NCBI RefSeq assembly: GCF_014384985.1
Contig: NZ_JACRSX010000003.1
Location: forward strand, 1-64,000
Origin: Jutongia huaianensis
Lineage (GTDB): Bacteria; Bacillota; Clostridia; Lachnospirales; Lachnospiraceae
Direction of reading: 5' to 3'
Length of the DNA stretch: 64,000 bases
The stretch's first letter is position 1. The number at the start of each line of letters is the position of its first letter. Made by a program: the position numbers and the translations under genes. This document shows positions 35,244-45,600 of the stretch, in pieces. Under the pieces are notes generated by a model. It worked only from the letters and a program-made list of their open reading frames with translations. It was not told where the DNA came from and searched no databases.

Positions 35244-36139
35244 AAAAAGCATATCTGATCTATGAGAATAAAGAAGCACAAAAAAATCATGGATTTATCG
35301 AAATGTTTCAACAAACAGGAATAGAAAAGGGCATTGATTTTTCTTTTGTATCCAAAACGGATTACCAAACATTTTCCGAAAAAATAAATCCTGATTTTGT
35401 ATTAAACCGGACAAGAGATCCGGAGGTGAGCCGCTGGTATGAAGAGCGGAACATTCCGGTATACCATAACAGCCGTTTGGTAGAGCTTGCAAATCATAAA
35501 TACAAAATGATGACGTATTTTCAGGAGCACTTGCCGGAGAAAATTTTAAATGAAAAATGGTGTCCGGCAACTGTTTTTCTGACAGTTCCGGCACAAATGG
35601 GCAACATAAGCAATATAGGAAATGCAGAAATAATAAAATGCGCGGCAGATCATATTGGTGCTGTTATACCGGAGCAAATGCGGCATGGTGTGATCAAATC
35701 CGTATCCGGTCACGGAGGGAGCGAAGTTTTTCTGGTGGAAGCTCAGGAAGAATGGAGAGATATTCTGGCAGGACGGGAAGTGGTGATTCAGGAAAAGATT
35801 GAATGTCAAAGCAGGGATCTGCGGGTCTATGTTCTGGCCGGTGAGATTTACTGTGCTATGCTCCGGAAAGGAAAAAAGGATTTCCGGTCAAACTTTTCTC
35901 TCGGAGGAGGTGTCCGTGAAATGGGACTTACTCTGGCGCAGAGAGAATATATTGACTGCTTTATCAAGTGCCTGCCGGATTGTTTTGACGGGATGTACAG
36001 CATTGATTTCCTGCCGTTGCCGGATGGCAGACTGATCTTTGACGAAGTGGAGGAAATGGTAGGCTGCCGTATGCTTTATCAGTATACGGAGCATGATATT
36101 GTGAAGGATTACGTTACATATCTCTTCGGAAAGTGGTGA
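35240..36139 (+). CDS. ATP-grasp ligase 2
   Basis: A 299-aa second ATP-grasp protein, clearly different from its neighbour. Recognisable parts are VIKSVSGHGGSEVF (ATP loop), VIQEKIECQSRDLRVYVLAG and MYSIDFLPLPDGRLIFDEVEEMVG; the usual ExN metal motif near the end is not obvious (EVEEMVG). It overlaps the first ligase by four bases, so the two very likely act on the same pathway, either as successive ligases or as one heteromer. No short precursor-peptide gene is visible nearby. Function is not known to me. Confidence 0.75.
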   Translation: MKKAYLIYENKEAQKNHGFIEMFQQTGIEKGIDFSFVSKTDYQTFSEKINPDFVLNRTRDPEVSRWYEERNIPVYHNSRLVELANHKYKMMTYFQEHLPEKILNEKWCPATVFLTVPAQMGNISNIGNAEIIKCAADHIGAVIPEQMRHGVIKSVSGHGGSEVFLVEAQEEWRDILAGREVVIQEKIECQSRDLRVYVLAGEIYCAMLRKGKKDFRSNFSLGGGVREMGLTLAQREYIDCFIKCLPDCFDGMYSIDFLPLPDGRLIFDEVEEMVGCRMLYQYTEHDIVKDYVTYLFGKW

Positions 36140-36169
36140 TTGTGTTTTGGGAGGAGAGTGTGATATAAT
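36140..36169 (+). promoter_or_regulatory. Possible promoter of fhs
   Basis: TTGTGT (36140-36145), 18-bp spacer, TATAAT (36164-36169). A leader hairpin with GGCAAAAG / CTTTTGCC arms follows at about 36179-36209, without a T run. No riboswitch consensus was recognised. Confidence 0.5.
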
Positions 36170-36267
36170 ATGCGCGAAGGCAAAAGCGGAGCTTTTTCGA
36201 ACCTTTTGCCGGAGTGTTGCGAATTTGTGATATATATGTTATATGAATATACGAATGGAGGACTAAT

Positions 36268-37938
36268 ATGAAGACTGATATTGAAATTGCACAGGAAGCA
36301 GTGATGAAACCGATTCAGGATGTGGCAGCACAGCTTGATATTCCGGCTGATGAGCTGGAGTTTTACGGAAAGTATAAGGCAAAGCTTTCGGATGAGCTGT
36401 GGGACCGCGTAAAGGATAAGCCGGACGGTAAGCTGATTCTGGTAACTGCGATTAATCCGACTCCGGCAGGAGAGGGAAAGACAACGACGACGGTTGGTCT
36501 TGGCCAGGCATTTGCAAAGCTTGGCAAGAAGGCTGTAATCGCCCTTCGTGAGCCATCCCTGGGACCTTGCTTTGGTATTAAGGGTGGTGCAGCCGGCGGC
36601 GGCTATGCACAGGTGGTACCAATGGAAGATTTAAACCTTCATTTTACCGGAGATTTCCATGCCATCACATCAGCTAATAATCTTTTGGCTGCAATGCTGG
36701 ATAATCATATTAAGCAGGGAAATGCGTTAAACATTGATACAAACCAGATCGTATGGAAGAGATGTATGGACATGAATGATCGTGTGCTCCGTAACATTGT
36801 TGTTGGTCTGGGCAGACCGGTAGATGGTGTGGTCCGCGAGGATCATTTCATTATATCAGTAGCTTCTGAAATTATGGCAATCCTCTGTCTGGCAGATAAT
36901 ATGAAGGATTTGAAGGAGAGATTGGGACGTATTATTGTTGCTTACAATTATGATGGAGAGCCGGTATATGCAAAGGATATTCATGCCGTTGGTTCTATGG
37001 CAGCTCTGTTAAAGGATGCGATCAAGCCCAATATTATCCAAACGGTGGAGAATACACCGGCTTTGGTACATGGTGGTCCGTTTGCCAATATCGCTCATGG
37101 CTGCAACAGTGTACGTGCTACCAAAACAGGTCTGAAAATTGCAGACTACTGTATTACCGAGGCTGGTTTTGGCGCTGATCTGGGAGCAGAGAAATTTATG
37201 GATATCAAGTGCCGGATGGCAGGATTGAAGCCGGATGCCGTTGTTCTGGTAGCAACTGTCCGTGCTTTAAAATATAATGGTGGTGTTGCCAAGGAGGATC
37301 TGGGGGCAGAGAATCTGGACGCGTTAAAGAAGGGCATTGCCAATCTGAAGAAGCATATTGAAAATGTTTCAAAATTTGGTGTTCCATGTGTTGTAACATT
37401 AAATCGTTTTGTATCCGATACAGATGCAGAACTGTCATTTGTCAAGGAATTCTGTGAGGAGCGGGGCTGTGATTTTGCACTGTCTGAGGTATGGGAGCAC
37501 GGCGGTGAAGGCGGTATCGCTCTGGCCGAGAAGGTGTTAAATACTCTGGAGAACAAGGAAAGTCATTATGCACCATTGTATCAGGCAGAGCAGCCGATCA
37601 AGGAGAAGATCGAGACGATTGCCAAAGAGATTTACGGAGCAGGAAGCGTCAGCTATTCTCCGGCGGCATCTCAGGCAATTACACGTTTGGAGAAGCTTGG
37701 TTATGGGAAGCTTCCAATCTGTATGGCAAAGAATCAGTACTCTTTGTCCGATGATCCAAAGCTGCTCGGCTGCCCGAAGGATTTCCCAATTAATATCCGT
37801 GAGGTATATGTGTCTGCTGGCGCTGGCTTTGTAGTAGCGATCACCGGTACTGTTATGACTATGCCGGGACTTCCAAAGCATCCGGCGGCAGAGGGCATTG
37901 ACGTCAACGAGGACGGTGTGATCACAGGATTATTCTAA
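36268..37938 (+). CDS. fhs: Formate--tetrahydrofolate ligase
   Basis: A 556-aa enzyme that makes 10-formyl-THF from formate, THF and ATP, feeding purine synthesis, fMet and, in acetogens, the methyl branch of carbon fixation. Family motifs are [19 protein letters not shown] (P-loop region, about residues 60-78), [23 protein letters not shown], and [13 protein letters not shown]. Length is normal. It stands alone with its own terminator, not in a Wood-Ljungdahl cluster. Confidence 0.98.
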   Translation: MKTDIEIAQEAVMKPIQDVAAQLDIPADELEFYGKYKAKLSDELWDRVKDKPDGKLILVTAINPTPAGEGKTTTTVGLGQAFAKLGKKAVIALREPSLGPCFGIKGGAAGGGYAQVVPMEDLNLHFTGDFHAITSANNLLAAMLDNHIKQGNALNIDTNQIVWKRCMDMNDRVLRNIVVGLGRPVDGVVREDHFIISVASEIMAILCLADNMKDLKERLGRIIVAYNYDGEPVYAKDIHAVGSMAALLKDAIKPNIIQTVENTPALVHGGPFANIAHGCNSVRATKTGLKIADYCITEAGFGADLGAEKFMDIKCRMAGLKPDAVVLVATVRALKYNGGVAKEDLGAENLDALKKGIANLKKHIENVSKFGVPCVVTLNRFVSDTDAELSFVKEFCEERGCDFALSEVWEHGGEGGIALAEKVLNTLENKESHYAPLYQAEQPIKEKIETIAKEIYGAGSVSYSPAASQAITRLEKLGYGKLPICMAKNQYSLSDDPKLLGCPKDFPINIREVYVSAGAGFVVAITGTVMTMPGLPKHPAAEGIDVNEDGVITGLF

Positions 37939-38014
37939 GAGTTATCCGGAGATTACATGCAATTTTTGAATGGTCGATTCGAATAAAATAAATCTGGCAC
38001 CATAAAAAATATAA

Positions 38015-38050
38015 AAACTGGCAGTTTTCATACTGTCAGTTTTTTTTTAT
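38015..38050 (+). terminator. Terminator after fhs
   Basis: AAACTGGCAGT (38015-38025) pairs with ACTGTCAGTTT (38032-38042) with one wobble, merging into a long T run. Confidence 0.9.
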
Positions 38051-38099
38051 CATATATAAGATCTTTAATGAGAAATACAAATGAAAGAAGGGTTTTATT

Positions 38100-38654
38100 A
38101 TGGCAAAAGAGACAACGACAGCAGCAGGGATGAATGTTGCAGAGACAGAAACTTCACACAGCAAGACCATTGAGATTACAATGGCAGCATTATTTATCGC
38201 ATTGACCTATGTGGCAACGGCATTTATTAATGTACGCATTCCTTTTCTGGCAGCCAATGGTGGTTTGATCCATCTGGGAAATATCCCTCTTTTTGTAGCT
38301 GCAGCTATTTATGGAAAAAGAACCGGCGCACTGGCAGGTGCTTTCGGTATGGGATTGTTTGATCTGACTTCCGGCTGGGTTTCATGGGCACCATTTACCT
38401 TTGTGATCTGTGGCCTGATCGGTTTTGCATTTGCCGCAGTAGCGGGAAAGAAAGCAGGAAAGGGGCGTTTGATCCTTGCCGTTTTTGTGGCAGCAATTAT
38501 TAAGGTTGTCGGTTATTATATCGCAGAGATCATTCTTTATGGAAACTTTGTGGCACCTGTAACTTCTATTCCGGGCAATCTGGTACAGATCTTTGTTGCA
38601 GGCTTGATCGCAGTTCCTGTGATCCTGGTATTGCAGAAGGTACTCCATAATTAA
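38100..38654 (+). CDS. ECF transporter S component (vitamin uptake)
   Basis: A 184-aa membrane protein with about five to six hydrophobic helices and a hydrophilic N-terminus of about 20 residues. The pattern TMAALFIALTYVATAFINVRIP followed by GGLIHLGNIPLFVAAAIYG is typical of substrate-binding (S) subunits of energy-coupling-factor vitamin transporters. The ATPase and T subunits are not nearby, so it would share a general ECF module. The substrate cannot be read directly. The next gene is a PLP-dependent transaminase, so a B6 vitamer is one guess. Confidence 0.85.
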   Translation: MAKETTTAAGMNVAETETSHSKTIEITMAALFIALTYVATAFINVRIPFLAANGGLIHLGNIPLFVAAAIYGKRTGALAGAFGMGLFDLTSGWVSWAPFTFVICGLIGFAFAAVAGKKAGKGRLILAVFVAAIIKVVGYYIAEIILYGNFVAPVTSIPGNLVQIFVAGLIAVPVILVLQKVLHN

Positions 38655-38710
38655 AGATATATATGATGAGATTATTTTGATCATTATTAATATGAGATGA
38701 AATACGAAAA

Positions 38711-38746
38711 AGGCAGGCGCAGATTTTTCTGTGGCTGCCTCTTCCT
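38711..38746 (+). terminator. Hairpin after ECF gene
   Basis: AGGCAGGCGCAG (38711 on) pairs with CTGTGGCTGCCT with two mismatches, followed by CTTCCT. A weak terminator at best. Confidence 0.45.
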
Positions 38747-38789
38747 GAAAGAATAAGATAAAAACAGAGAGAAAGGAACAGGGATTGAT

Positions 38790-39941
38790 ATGAAAACATT
38801 AGAGAATACTTCCATCAAAATTATGACTCCGGGACCGACGCAGGTGGCAGACAGCGTGTATCATGCCAGAAGCTTACGGACCACAAATCCGGATCTGGAT
38901 CCGGCATTTTATGATTTCTACCGGGACACCTGCCGTCTGTTTGGACATCTGATTCACACAGAGAATGAATGTTTCGTTCTGGGAGGGGAGGGAATCCTTG
39001 GACTGGAGGCTGCCTGTGCTTCTCTGACGGAGCCGGGGGACCGTGTTCTTGTGATCGACAATGGAATCTTTGGAAAAGGCTTTGCTGATTTTGTGTCTAT
39101 GTATCAGGGAAATCCGGTAACTTGGTCTCTTGACTACCACAATCCGTTGTCGCCGGAGAAGCTTCGTGATTATCTGGAGAAGGATCATGATTTTAAATAT
39201 GCAACGCTTGTACACAGTGATACTCCAAGCGGCTTATTAAATCCGGTAGAGAAACTGTGTCCGGTTTTGAAAGAATACGGCATTCTGACAGTCGTGGATT
39301 CGGTGACAGGTATGTTTGCAGATGAGCTGGACGTAGACGCAGCACAGATTGATATTGTCTGCGGCGGTTCCCAGAAGGCATTGTCAGCACCTCCGGGACT
39401 TACTATGGTGGCAGTCAGTCAGGATGCGTTTGCGGCAATGCACGATAGAAAGACGCCGATCCGGTCCTTTTATGCGAATCTTCTCACCTTTGAGAATTAT
39501 TATAAGGATCAGTGGTTCCCTTATACGATGCCGGTCAGCGATATTATGGGAATTAGACAGGCACTGGAAAATGTGGCGGCAGATCCGGAGCATCTGAAAC
39601 GCCACGCAAAGATTGCGGCAGCAACCAGAAAAGCATTGACAGAAGCAGGACTTACGTTGTATCTTGAAAGTGGCTTTGCATCTTCTGTTACGGTATTTTA
39701 TGTGCCGGAGGGAATGAAAGCACAGGATATTTTGGACACAATGGTAGAGAAGCACCATATTATGATCGCAGGCTGCTTTGATGTGCTTGCAGGCAAGGTG
39801 ATCCGTATTGGTCATATGGGAAATAATGCCAATGAGACGGATATGATAGAGACATTGAAGGCCTTGGCGCAGACATTGAGGGAGCTGGGTTTTGAAGTGC
39901 AGGCAGACCCGGCGGAGAGGTTTCAGGCATATATGAAGTGA
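38790..39941 (+). CDS. Class V aminotransferase (alanine-glyoxylate / pyridoxamine-pyruvate type)
   Basis: A 383-aa PLP-dependent fold-type I transaminase of the serine-pyruvate/alanine-glyoxylate group. It opens with IMTPGPTQV, and the PLP lysine is K196 in GGSQKALSAPPGL. The C-terminal RIGHMGN block is also typical. Substrate specificity in this group (alanine-glyoxylate, serine-glyoxylate, ureidoglycine, 2-aminoethylphosphonate, pyridoxamine-pyruvate) cannot be settled by eye. Its neighbour is an ECF vitamin-uptake S component 135 bp upstream. Confidence 0.85.
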   Translation: MKTLENTSIKIMTPGPTQVADSVYHARSLRTTNPDLDPAFYDFYRDTCRLFGHLIHTENECFVLGGEGILGLEAACASLTEPGDRVLVIDNGIFGKGFADFVSMYQGNPVTWSLDYHNPLSPEKLRDYLEKDHDFKYATLVHSDTPSGLLNPVEKLCPVLKEYGILTVVDSVTGMFADELDVDAAQIDIVCGGSQKALSAPPGLTMVAVSQDAFAAMHDRKTPIRSFYANLLTFENYYKDQWFPYTMPVSDIMGIRQALENVAADPEHLKRHAKIAAATRKALTEAGLTLYLESGFASSVTVFYVPEGMKAQDILDTMVEKHHIMIAGCFDVLAGKVIRIGHMGNNANETDMIETLKALAQTLRELGFEVQADPAERFQAYMK

Positions 39942-39981
39942 GATGAACGGTGCTGACCATGGAAGGGATTAGGTCGTATAT

Positions 39982-40956
39982 ATGAAACAGTTGAAGGAAG
40001 ATCTGAACAACCAGACATTTCATCCGGTATATCTTTTGTATGGAGAGGAAGATTATCTGAAAAGAATGTATCGTGACAGACTGAAAAAGGCAGTATTGGG
40101 CGATGGAGATGAGATGAACTATTCCTATTTTGAGGGGAAAGATATTGATTTTCCGACGCTGCGGGAAGCAGCCAATACCCTTCCTTTTTTCAGCGATCAT
40201 CGTATCATCATTATAGAAAACAGCCGTTGGTTTAAGAATGCTTCGGAACTGGCAGACTATCTGCCGGCCATGCCGGATACCACGGTGATGGTATTTGTTG
40301 AGAAAGAAATTGACAAACGAAATAAGCTGTACAAATATGTCAATAAAAACGGTCTTGCTGTTGAGATGACGACAATGACGGAGCGGGAACTGAAAGCGTG
40401 GGTGGCACTGCTTCTGAAACAAAGCGGCAGAAAAATACAGGAGAGTACCGCATCCTACCTGTTGGAGCAGGTCGATAATTCCATGACCAACATAAAAAAT
40501 GAGCTGGATAAACTGATCGCCTACACAGAGGGCAGAGAGATCATTACCAAAGAGGATATTGATGCGGTGTGCAGTATCCAGGTTACAGGAAGGATCTTTC
40601 AGATGATGGATGCAGTGGCGTCCGGCAATCAGGGAGAGACTCTGCGACTGTATCATGATCTTTTGACTCTGCGGGAAAATCCTATGTCGATCCTTTATCT
40701 TCTGACCCGTCATTTTAATGTTTTATTGCAGGTTAAGGGCATGACAGGAAAATATGACCGGGCAGAAATGGCCAAAAAAGCAGGAATTCCTCCGTTTGCC
40801 GTGGGAAAGTACCAGTCACAGTGTCGTAGATTTTCCGGATCAAAAATCAAAACCATGCTGGATTCCTGTATTGAAACGGAATACCAGTTTAAGAGAGGAA
40901 ATATTGGAGACCAGCTTGGAGTGGAGCTTTTGCTCATTTCTTTTGCGGAAATTTAA
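39982..40956 (+). CDS. holA: DNA polymerase III delta subunit
   Basis: A 324-aa clamp-loader subunit that opens the sliding clamp. The opening HPVYLLYGEEDYLKRMY and the middle TERELKAWVALLLKQSGRKI ... YLLEQVDNSMTNIKNELDKL are diagnostic of the HolA/YqeN family, which is AAA-like but without a working P-loop. Length is normal. A tRNA-Leu follows. Confidence 0.95.
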   Translation: MKQLKEDLNNQTFHPVYLLYGEEDYLKRMYRDRLKKAVLGDGDEMNYSYFEGKDIDFPTLREAANTLPFFSDHRIIIIENSRWFKNASELADYLPAMPDTTVMVFVEKEIDKRNKLYKYVNKNGLAVEMTTMTERELKAWVALLLKQSGRKIQESTASYLLEQVDNSMTNIKNELDKLIAYTEGREIITKEDIDAVCSIQVTGRIFQMMDAVASGNQGETLRLYHDLLTLRENPMSILYLLTRHFNVLLQVKGMTGKYDRAEMAKKAGIPPFAVGKYQSQCRRFSGSKIKTMLDSCIETEYQFKRGNIGDQLGVELLLISFAEI

Positions 40957-40982
40957 AAAACATAAAAAATTAAAAATAATAG

Positions 40983-41011
40983 TTGACAATCAAACATAAA
41001 GATGATAATAT
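40983..41011 (+). promoter_or_regulatory. Promoter of tRNA-Leu
   Basis: TTGACA (40983-40988), 17-bp spacer, TAATAT (41006-41011). Between it and the tRNA lies a strong leader hairpin GCTTGCGAG / CTCGCAAGC (41022-41044). Confidence 0.85.
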
Positions 41012-41049
41012 ACTAATCGTGCTTGCGAGAGATGCTCGCAAGCAGATAT

Positions 41050-41133
41050 GCGGAAGTGCTGGAATTGGCAGACAGGCTAGATTCAGGTTCTAGTTCGGAT
41101 TTCCGAGTGAGGGTTCAAGTCCCTTCTTCCGCA
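41050..41133 (+). tRNA. tRNA-Leu (CAG)
   Basis: An 84-nt class II tRNA: acceptor GCGGAAG/CTTCCGC, anticodon stem CTAGA/TCTAG with loop TTCAGGT (anticodon CAG), long variable arm TCGGATTTCCGA, T-arm AGGGTTCAAGTCCCT. CCA not encoded. Confidence 0.97.
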
Positions 41134-41156
41134 TTATATATTTTATCACATTATTT

Positions 41157-41185
41157 AAGAAACCTTATCAGGTTTCTTTTTTTTG
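41157..41185 (+). terminator. Terminator after tRNA-Leu
   Basis: AAGAAACC-TTATCA-GGTTTCTT followed by TTTTTTG. Confidence 0.92.
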
Positions 41186-41265
41186 TCATAAGAATTAAGC
41201 GGGAGACTTTTTTGATTTTCTGTCATTGATTATTTATGAGTTTTGTGTGAATTCGGAATAATTTC

Positions 41266-41293
41266 TTGACTTCTCTTATATTTTCGGTAGAAT
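41266..41293 (+). promoter_or_regulatory. Promoter of the foldase-like gene
   Basis: TTGACT (41266-41271), 16-bp spacer, TAGAAT (41288-41293). Confidence 0.65.
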
Positions 41294-41347
41294 AGAAGAT
41301 AGCGTTTTATTTTTTGAACGTGATAATTACTGAGTGGAGGAGTAAAC

Positions 41348-42598
41348 ATGAATTCATCAAAAAAAATCATGAACAAGCAGAATGGCGAGAGTGTAAAGGA
41401 ATCTTCCCAGGTTTCTGCAGCAAAAGGAAATAAGAGGTTATCCGATGGCGGATTTAGTGATACGAAAAAGATTGTGATCGGTGCAATCTGTGTCATTATT
41501 GTGCTGGTTCTTTGCATCGGTGTAGGTATCCAGCAGTTTCAGCCAAAGGTTGTATTAAAGGTCAATAATACCAAGTTGACGATGGATGATATGATGTATC
41601 CGATCTATGAGCGTGAGAGTGCATATCTTCCTTACGATGAGATGTATCAGATGTACACGGGCAAGTCTATCTGGGAAAATAACTACATGGGTAGTGACCG
41701 GAATATTACTTCTACCGTAACAAATGCAATTGGTCTGAAGCAGGAAGTTATTGATACCGAGACAGAGTATGAGATTCTTTATCAGGAGGCAAAGAAAGCA
41801 GGAAAGAAGCTGGGTGCCGATGATAAAAAGGAAGTTCAGGATGAGGTTGCCAAGGCATTAAAGGGACTTTCCTTTACACAGAAGCTTCGTCTGAATATTT
41901 CTAAGAGTAAGCTGACAAAGCGTTTTGAACTTCGTAAACTGGCGGATAATTATAAAAAGGAACAGACGAAGGAACTGGATAAGACAGTCGATGAGAAGGC
42001 TGCAATTAAGGATATTTCCAAGAAGGATTACAGAGAGTACAAGGTTCAGTGTTATGCATTCTCTAACACATCCACAGATTCTGACGGAAATACCAAGAAG
42101 CTTTCTGACAGCGAGAAGTCCAAACTGGAAAAGGAACTGCAGGAGCTGTACAAAAAGGCTGCAGATGCCAAGGATTTCTCTAAGCTTCTGAAGGATGACA
42201 GCAAGTCAGATATTAAGTTTTCTGATACAAGCTTCACAGAGAAGGACGGCTGGAGCATGGTAACGGATAAAAAACTTCTGAAGCAGATCAAATCTATGAA
42301 GAAGGATGAGATTTCTGATATTATCAAGGATGAGAAGAGTGGATATGTTCTTTTTGTTAAGATGGTAGATAATAATTCCAATGACAGCTATAAGAAAGCA
42401 TGTGATTCTGCCATTACTTCTGCAAAGAATGATGCTTATGATACATGGTATCAGGGCATTCTTGAAAATTATAAAGTATCAACAAACTCTGACGTATGGG
42501 ATGATGTGACGATCGGCTCTGTAACGACGGATATTGTTACCGCCGCAGATCTGGAGAAGATGAATGGCGATTCTTCTGACGCAACTTCCGGCAAATAA
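41348..42598 (+). CDS. Membrane-anchored SurA/PrsA-like foldase
   Basis: A 416-aa protein with a cytoplasmic N-terminus of about 40 residues, one membrane anchor at about 42-62, and a large Lys/Asp/Ser-rich outer domain. The order (SurA N-terminal-like helices, then a PPIase-like region at about 235-350 with a DGWSMVTDKKLLKQIKSMKKDEISDII stretch) fits parvulin-type peptidyl-prolyl isomerases such as PrsA. There is no lipobox Cys, so the anchor is a helix. It probably assists folding of exported proteins. The parvulin assignment is moderate because active-site residues are poorly conserved. Confidence 0.68.
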   Translation: MNSSKKIMNKQNGESVKESSQVSAAKGNKRLSDGGFSDTKKIVIGAICVIIVLVLCIGVGIQQFQPKVVLKVNNTKLTMDDMMYPIYERESAYLPYDEMYQMYTGKSIWENNYMGSDRNITSTVTNAIGLKQEVIDTETEYEILYQEAKKAGKKLGADDKKEVQDEVAKALKGLSFTQKLRLNISKSKLTKRFELRKLADNYKKEQTKELDKTVDEKAAIKDISKKDYREYKVQCYAFSNTSTDSDGNTKKLSDSEKSKLEKELQELYKKAADAKDFSKLLKDDSKSDIKFSDTSFTEKDGWSMVTDKKLLKQIKSMKKDEISDIIKDEKSGYVLFVKMVDNNSNDSYKKACDSAITSAKNDAYDTWYQGILENYKVSTNSDVWDDVTIGSVTTDIVTAADLEKMNGDSSDATSGK

Positions 42599-42652
42599 TA
42601 AATTGATTTCACATGGCATATGTACGTTGTTGATTACAAACAGGAGGAAAAA

Positions 42653-45600
42653 ATGGGACAGGTAAAAAGAATTTATGTGGAGAAAAAAGCTCCTTATGCA
42701 GTTCGGGCAAAAGAACTCAAGGAGGAAGTAAGACAGTATCTTGGCATTACCGCTTTGCGTAACGTAAGGGTTTTGATTCGTTATGATGTGGAGAATCTTA
42801 GCGATGCCACATATCAGCAGGCACTGATGACGGTTTTTTCAGAGCCGCCTGTAGATGATTATTATGAGGAGATCTTTGAGATGGATCCGGATGCATTCTG
42901 CTTTTCCGTAGAATATCTTCCGGGACAGTTTGATCAGAGAGCGGACTCGGCAGAGCAGTGTGTAAAGCTCTTAAATGAAAAAGAGGATCCGGTGATCCGT
43001 TCTGCGACAACGTATGTTTTTGAGGGAGAGATCAGCGAGGAAGACCGCACAAGGATCAAGGAATATTGTATCAATCCGGTGGATTCCAGAGAAACCGACG
43101 AAAAGAAACCGGATACACTGGTTCAGAAGTTTGATGAGCCGGCAGACGTAGCTATATTTGATGGTTTTCAGAGTATGCCGGAGGCAGAATTAAAGGAGCT
43201 CTATGATTCTCTGAATCTGGCGATGACTTTTAAGGATTTCCTGCATATCCAGAAGTATTTTGCGGGAGAGGAGAAGCGTGATCCTTCCGTGACAGAGATC
43301 CGTGTACTGGATACATATTGGTCTGATCACTGCCGTCATACCACATTCCTCACCGAGTTAAAGAATGTTACCTTTGATGATGGTTATTATAAGAAACCGA
43401 TTGAGAAGACATATCAGGAGTATTATACAGCTCATAAAGAAATGTTTGCAGGCAGAGACGACAAGTTTGTTTCTTTGATGGATATTGCGCTTCTGGCAAT
43501 GCGTCAGTTAAAGAAGGCGGGTAAGCTGGATGATATGGAGGAGTCTGATGAGATCAATGCATGCTCCATCGTTGTTCCTGTAGAGATTGATGGGAAGGAA
43601 GAGGAGTGGCTTGTATTCTTTAAGAATGAGACACATAATCATCCGACGGAGATCGAGCCGTTTGGTGGTGCTGCGACATGTCTTGGCGGTGCGATCCGTG
43701 ATCCGCTGTCAGGCAGAGGTTATGTATATCAGGCAATGCGTGTAACCGGCGCGGCAGATCCTACTGTTTCCATGAAGGACACCCTTCCGGGTAAGCTGCC
43801 ACAGCGTAAGATTACTACGGGTGCTGCTCATGGATACAGCTCTTATGGCAACCAGATCGGACTTGCGACCGGACTGGTCAATGAGGTTTATCACCCGAAT
43901 TATGTGGCAAAGCGCATGGAGATCGGTGCTGTTATGGGAGCTGCTCCGAGACGCAATGTTATTCGTGAAAACAGTGATCCGGGAGATATTATCATTCTTC
44001 TGGGTGGACGTACCGGACGTGACGGTATCGGCGGTGCTACAGGATCTTCTAAGGCACATACCACAAAGTCAATTGATGTCTGTGGTGCAGAGGTTCAGAA
44101 GGGTAATGCTCCGACAGAGCGAAAGATCCAGCGTCTGTTCCGTCGTCAGGAGGTAAGCTCCATTATAAAGAAGTGTAACGATTTCGGTGCCGGCGGTGTG
44201 TCCGTTGCCATCGGCGAGCTGGCAGATGGTCTGGAGGTTAATCTGGACAAGGTGCCAAAGAAGTATGCCGGACTGGACGGCACAGAGCTTGCGATTTCTG
44301 AGTCTCAGGAGCGTATGGCTGTTGTTGTTGCCAAGTCTGATGTCGATAAAATGCTTGATTTTGCAGCAGAAGAAAATCTGGAAGCTGTGGTTGTGGCTGA
44401 GGTAACGGAAAGCCCGCGTCTTGTATTGAAATGGAGAGGCAAGACGATCGTAGATATCTCCAGGGCATTCCTTGATACCAATGGTGCTCATCAGGAGACT
44501 GATGTTGAGGTGACGATACCGGATCAGGACAAAAACTACTTCCGGGAAAAGAAAGATACAAGAGATCTGAAGCGCGCATGGTTAGATACTCTGCGTGATC
44601 TGAATGTCTGCTCCCAGAAGGGACTTGTGGAGATGTTTGACAGCTCCATCGGTGCGTCTACCGTAACGATGCCTTATGGTGGAAAGACACAGCATACACC
44701 GATCCAGACAATGATCGCAAAGCTTCCGGTGCTGGAGGGTAAATGTGATACCGTTACGATGATGAGCTATGGCATGGATCCATATCTGACAAGCTGGAGT
44801 CCATATCATGGAGCTGTTTATGCCGTGATCTCATCTGTGGCCAAGATTGTCGCTTCCGGTGGCGATTACAGTAAGATTCGTTTTACATTCCAGGAGTATT
44901 TCAGACGTCTCGGAACAGATCCGAAGCGCTGGGGTGAGCCGATGGCAGCTCTCTTAGGTGCTTATGATGCGCAGATGAAGCTGGGACTTCCATCTATTGG
45001 TGGAAAGGACAGTATGTCCGGTTCCTTTAATGATATTGATGTACCGCCAACATTATGCTCCTTTGCAGTTGACGTAGCGACTTTGCAGGATGTTGTCAGT
45101 CCGGAGCTGAAAAAGGCAGGCAATGTTCTTGTGAAGTTTGATATTGAGAAGGATGAGTTTGATCTTCCGGTATATTCTCAGTTAATGAGTCTCTATGCAG
45201 ACATTACAAAGCTGATCCATGAGAAGAAGATTGTTTCTGCATATGCCGTTGGCTTTGGCGGTATCTGCGAGGCTGTCAGCAAGATGGCATTTGGTAACGA
45301 GCTTGGTGTTACATTAAATGACCGGCTTTCGATTGATGAGCTGTTTGCAAAGGACTATGGCTCTATTATCGTTGAGATGGATCCGGAGGACTATGCAGCA
45401 TGTAAGCTCGCTGGCAAAGAGATCGGTACTGTAACAGAGCAGCCGAATTTCGTGGCAGGTACTACGTCTATCTCTATGAAGGAAGCGTATGAAGCATGGA
45501 CAGGACGCCTGGAGGAGGTATTCCCAACCAGATCCGGTGTGGAGCAGAAGCCGCTGGAGGATACCCTGTTTGATGCAAAGCAGGTCTATACTGCACAGAG

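Noticed and set aside
36140..36267. THF riboswitch before fhs
   Set aside because: A hairpin is present but the conserved THF riboswitch bases are not.
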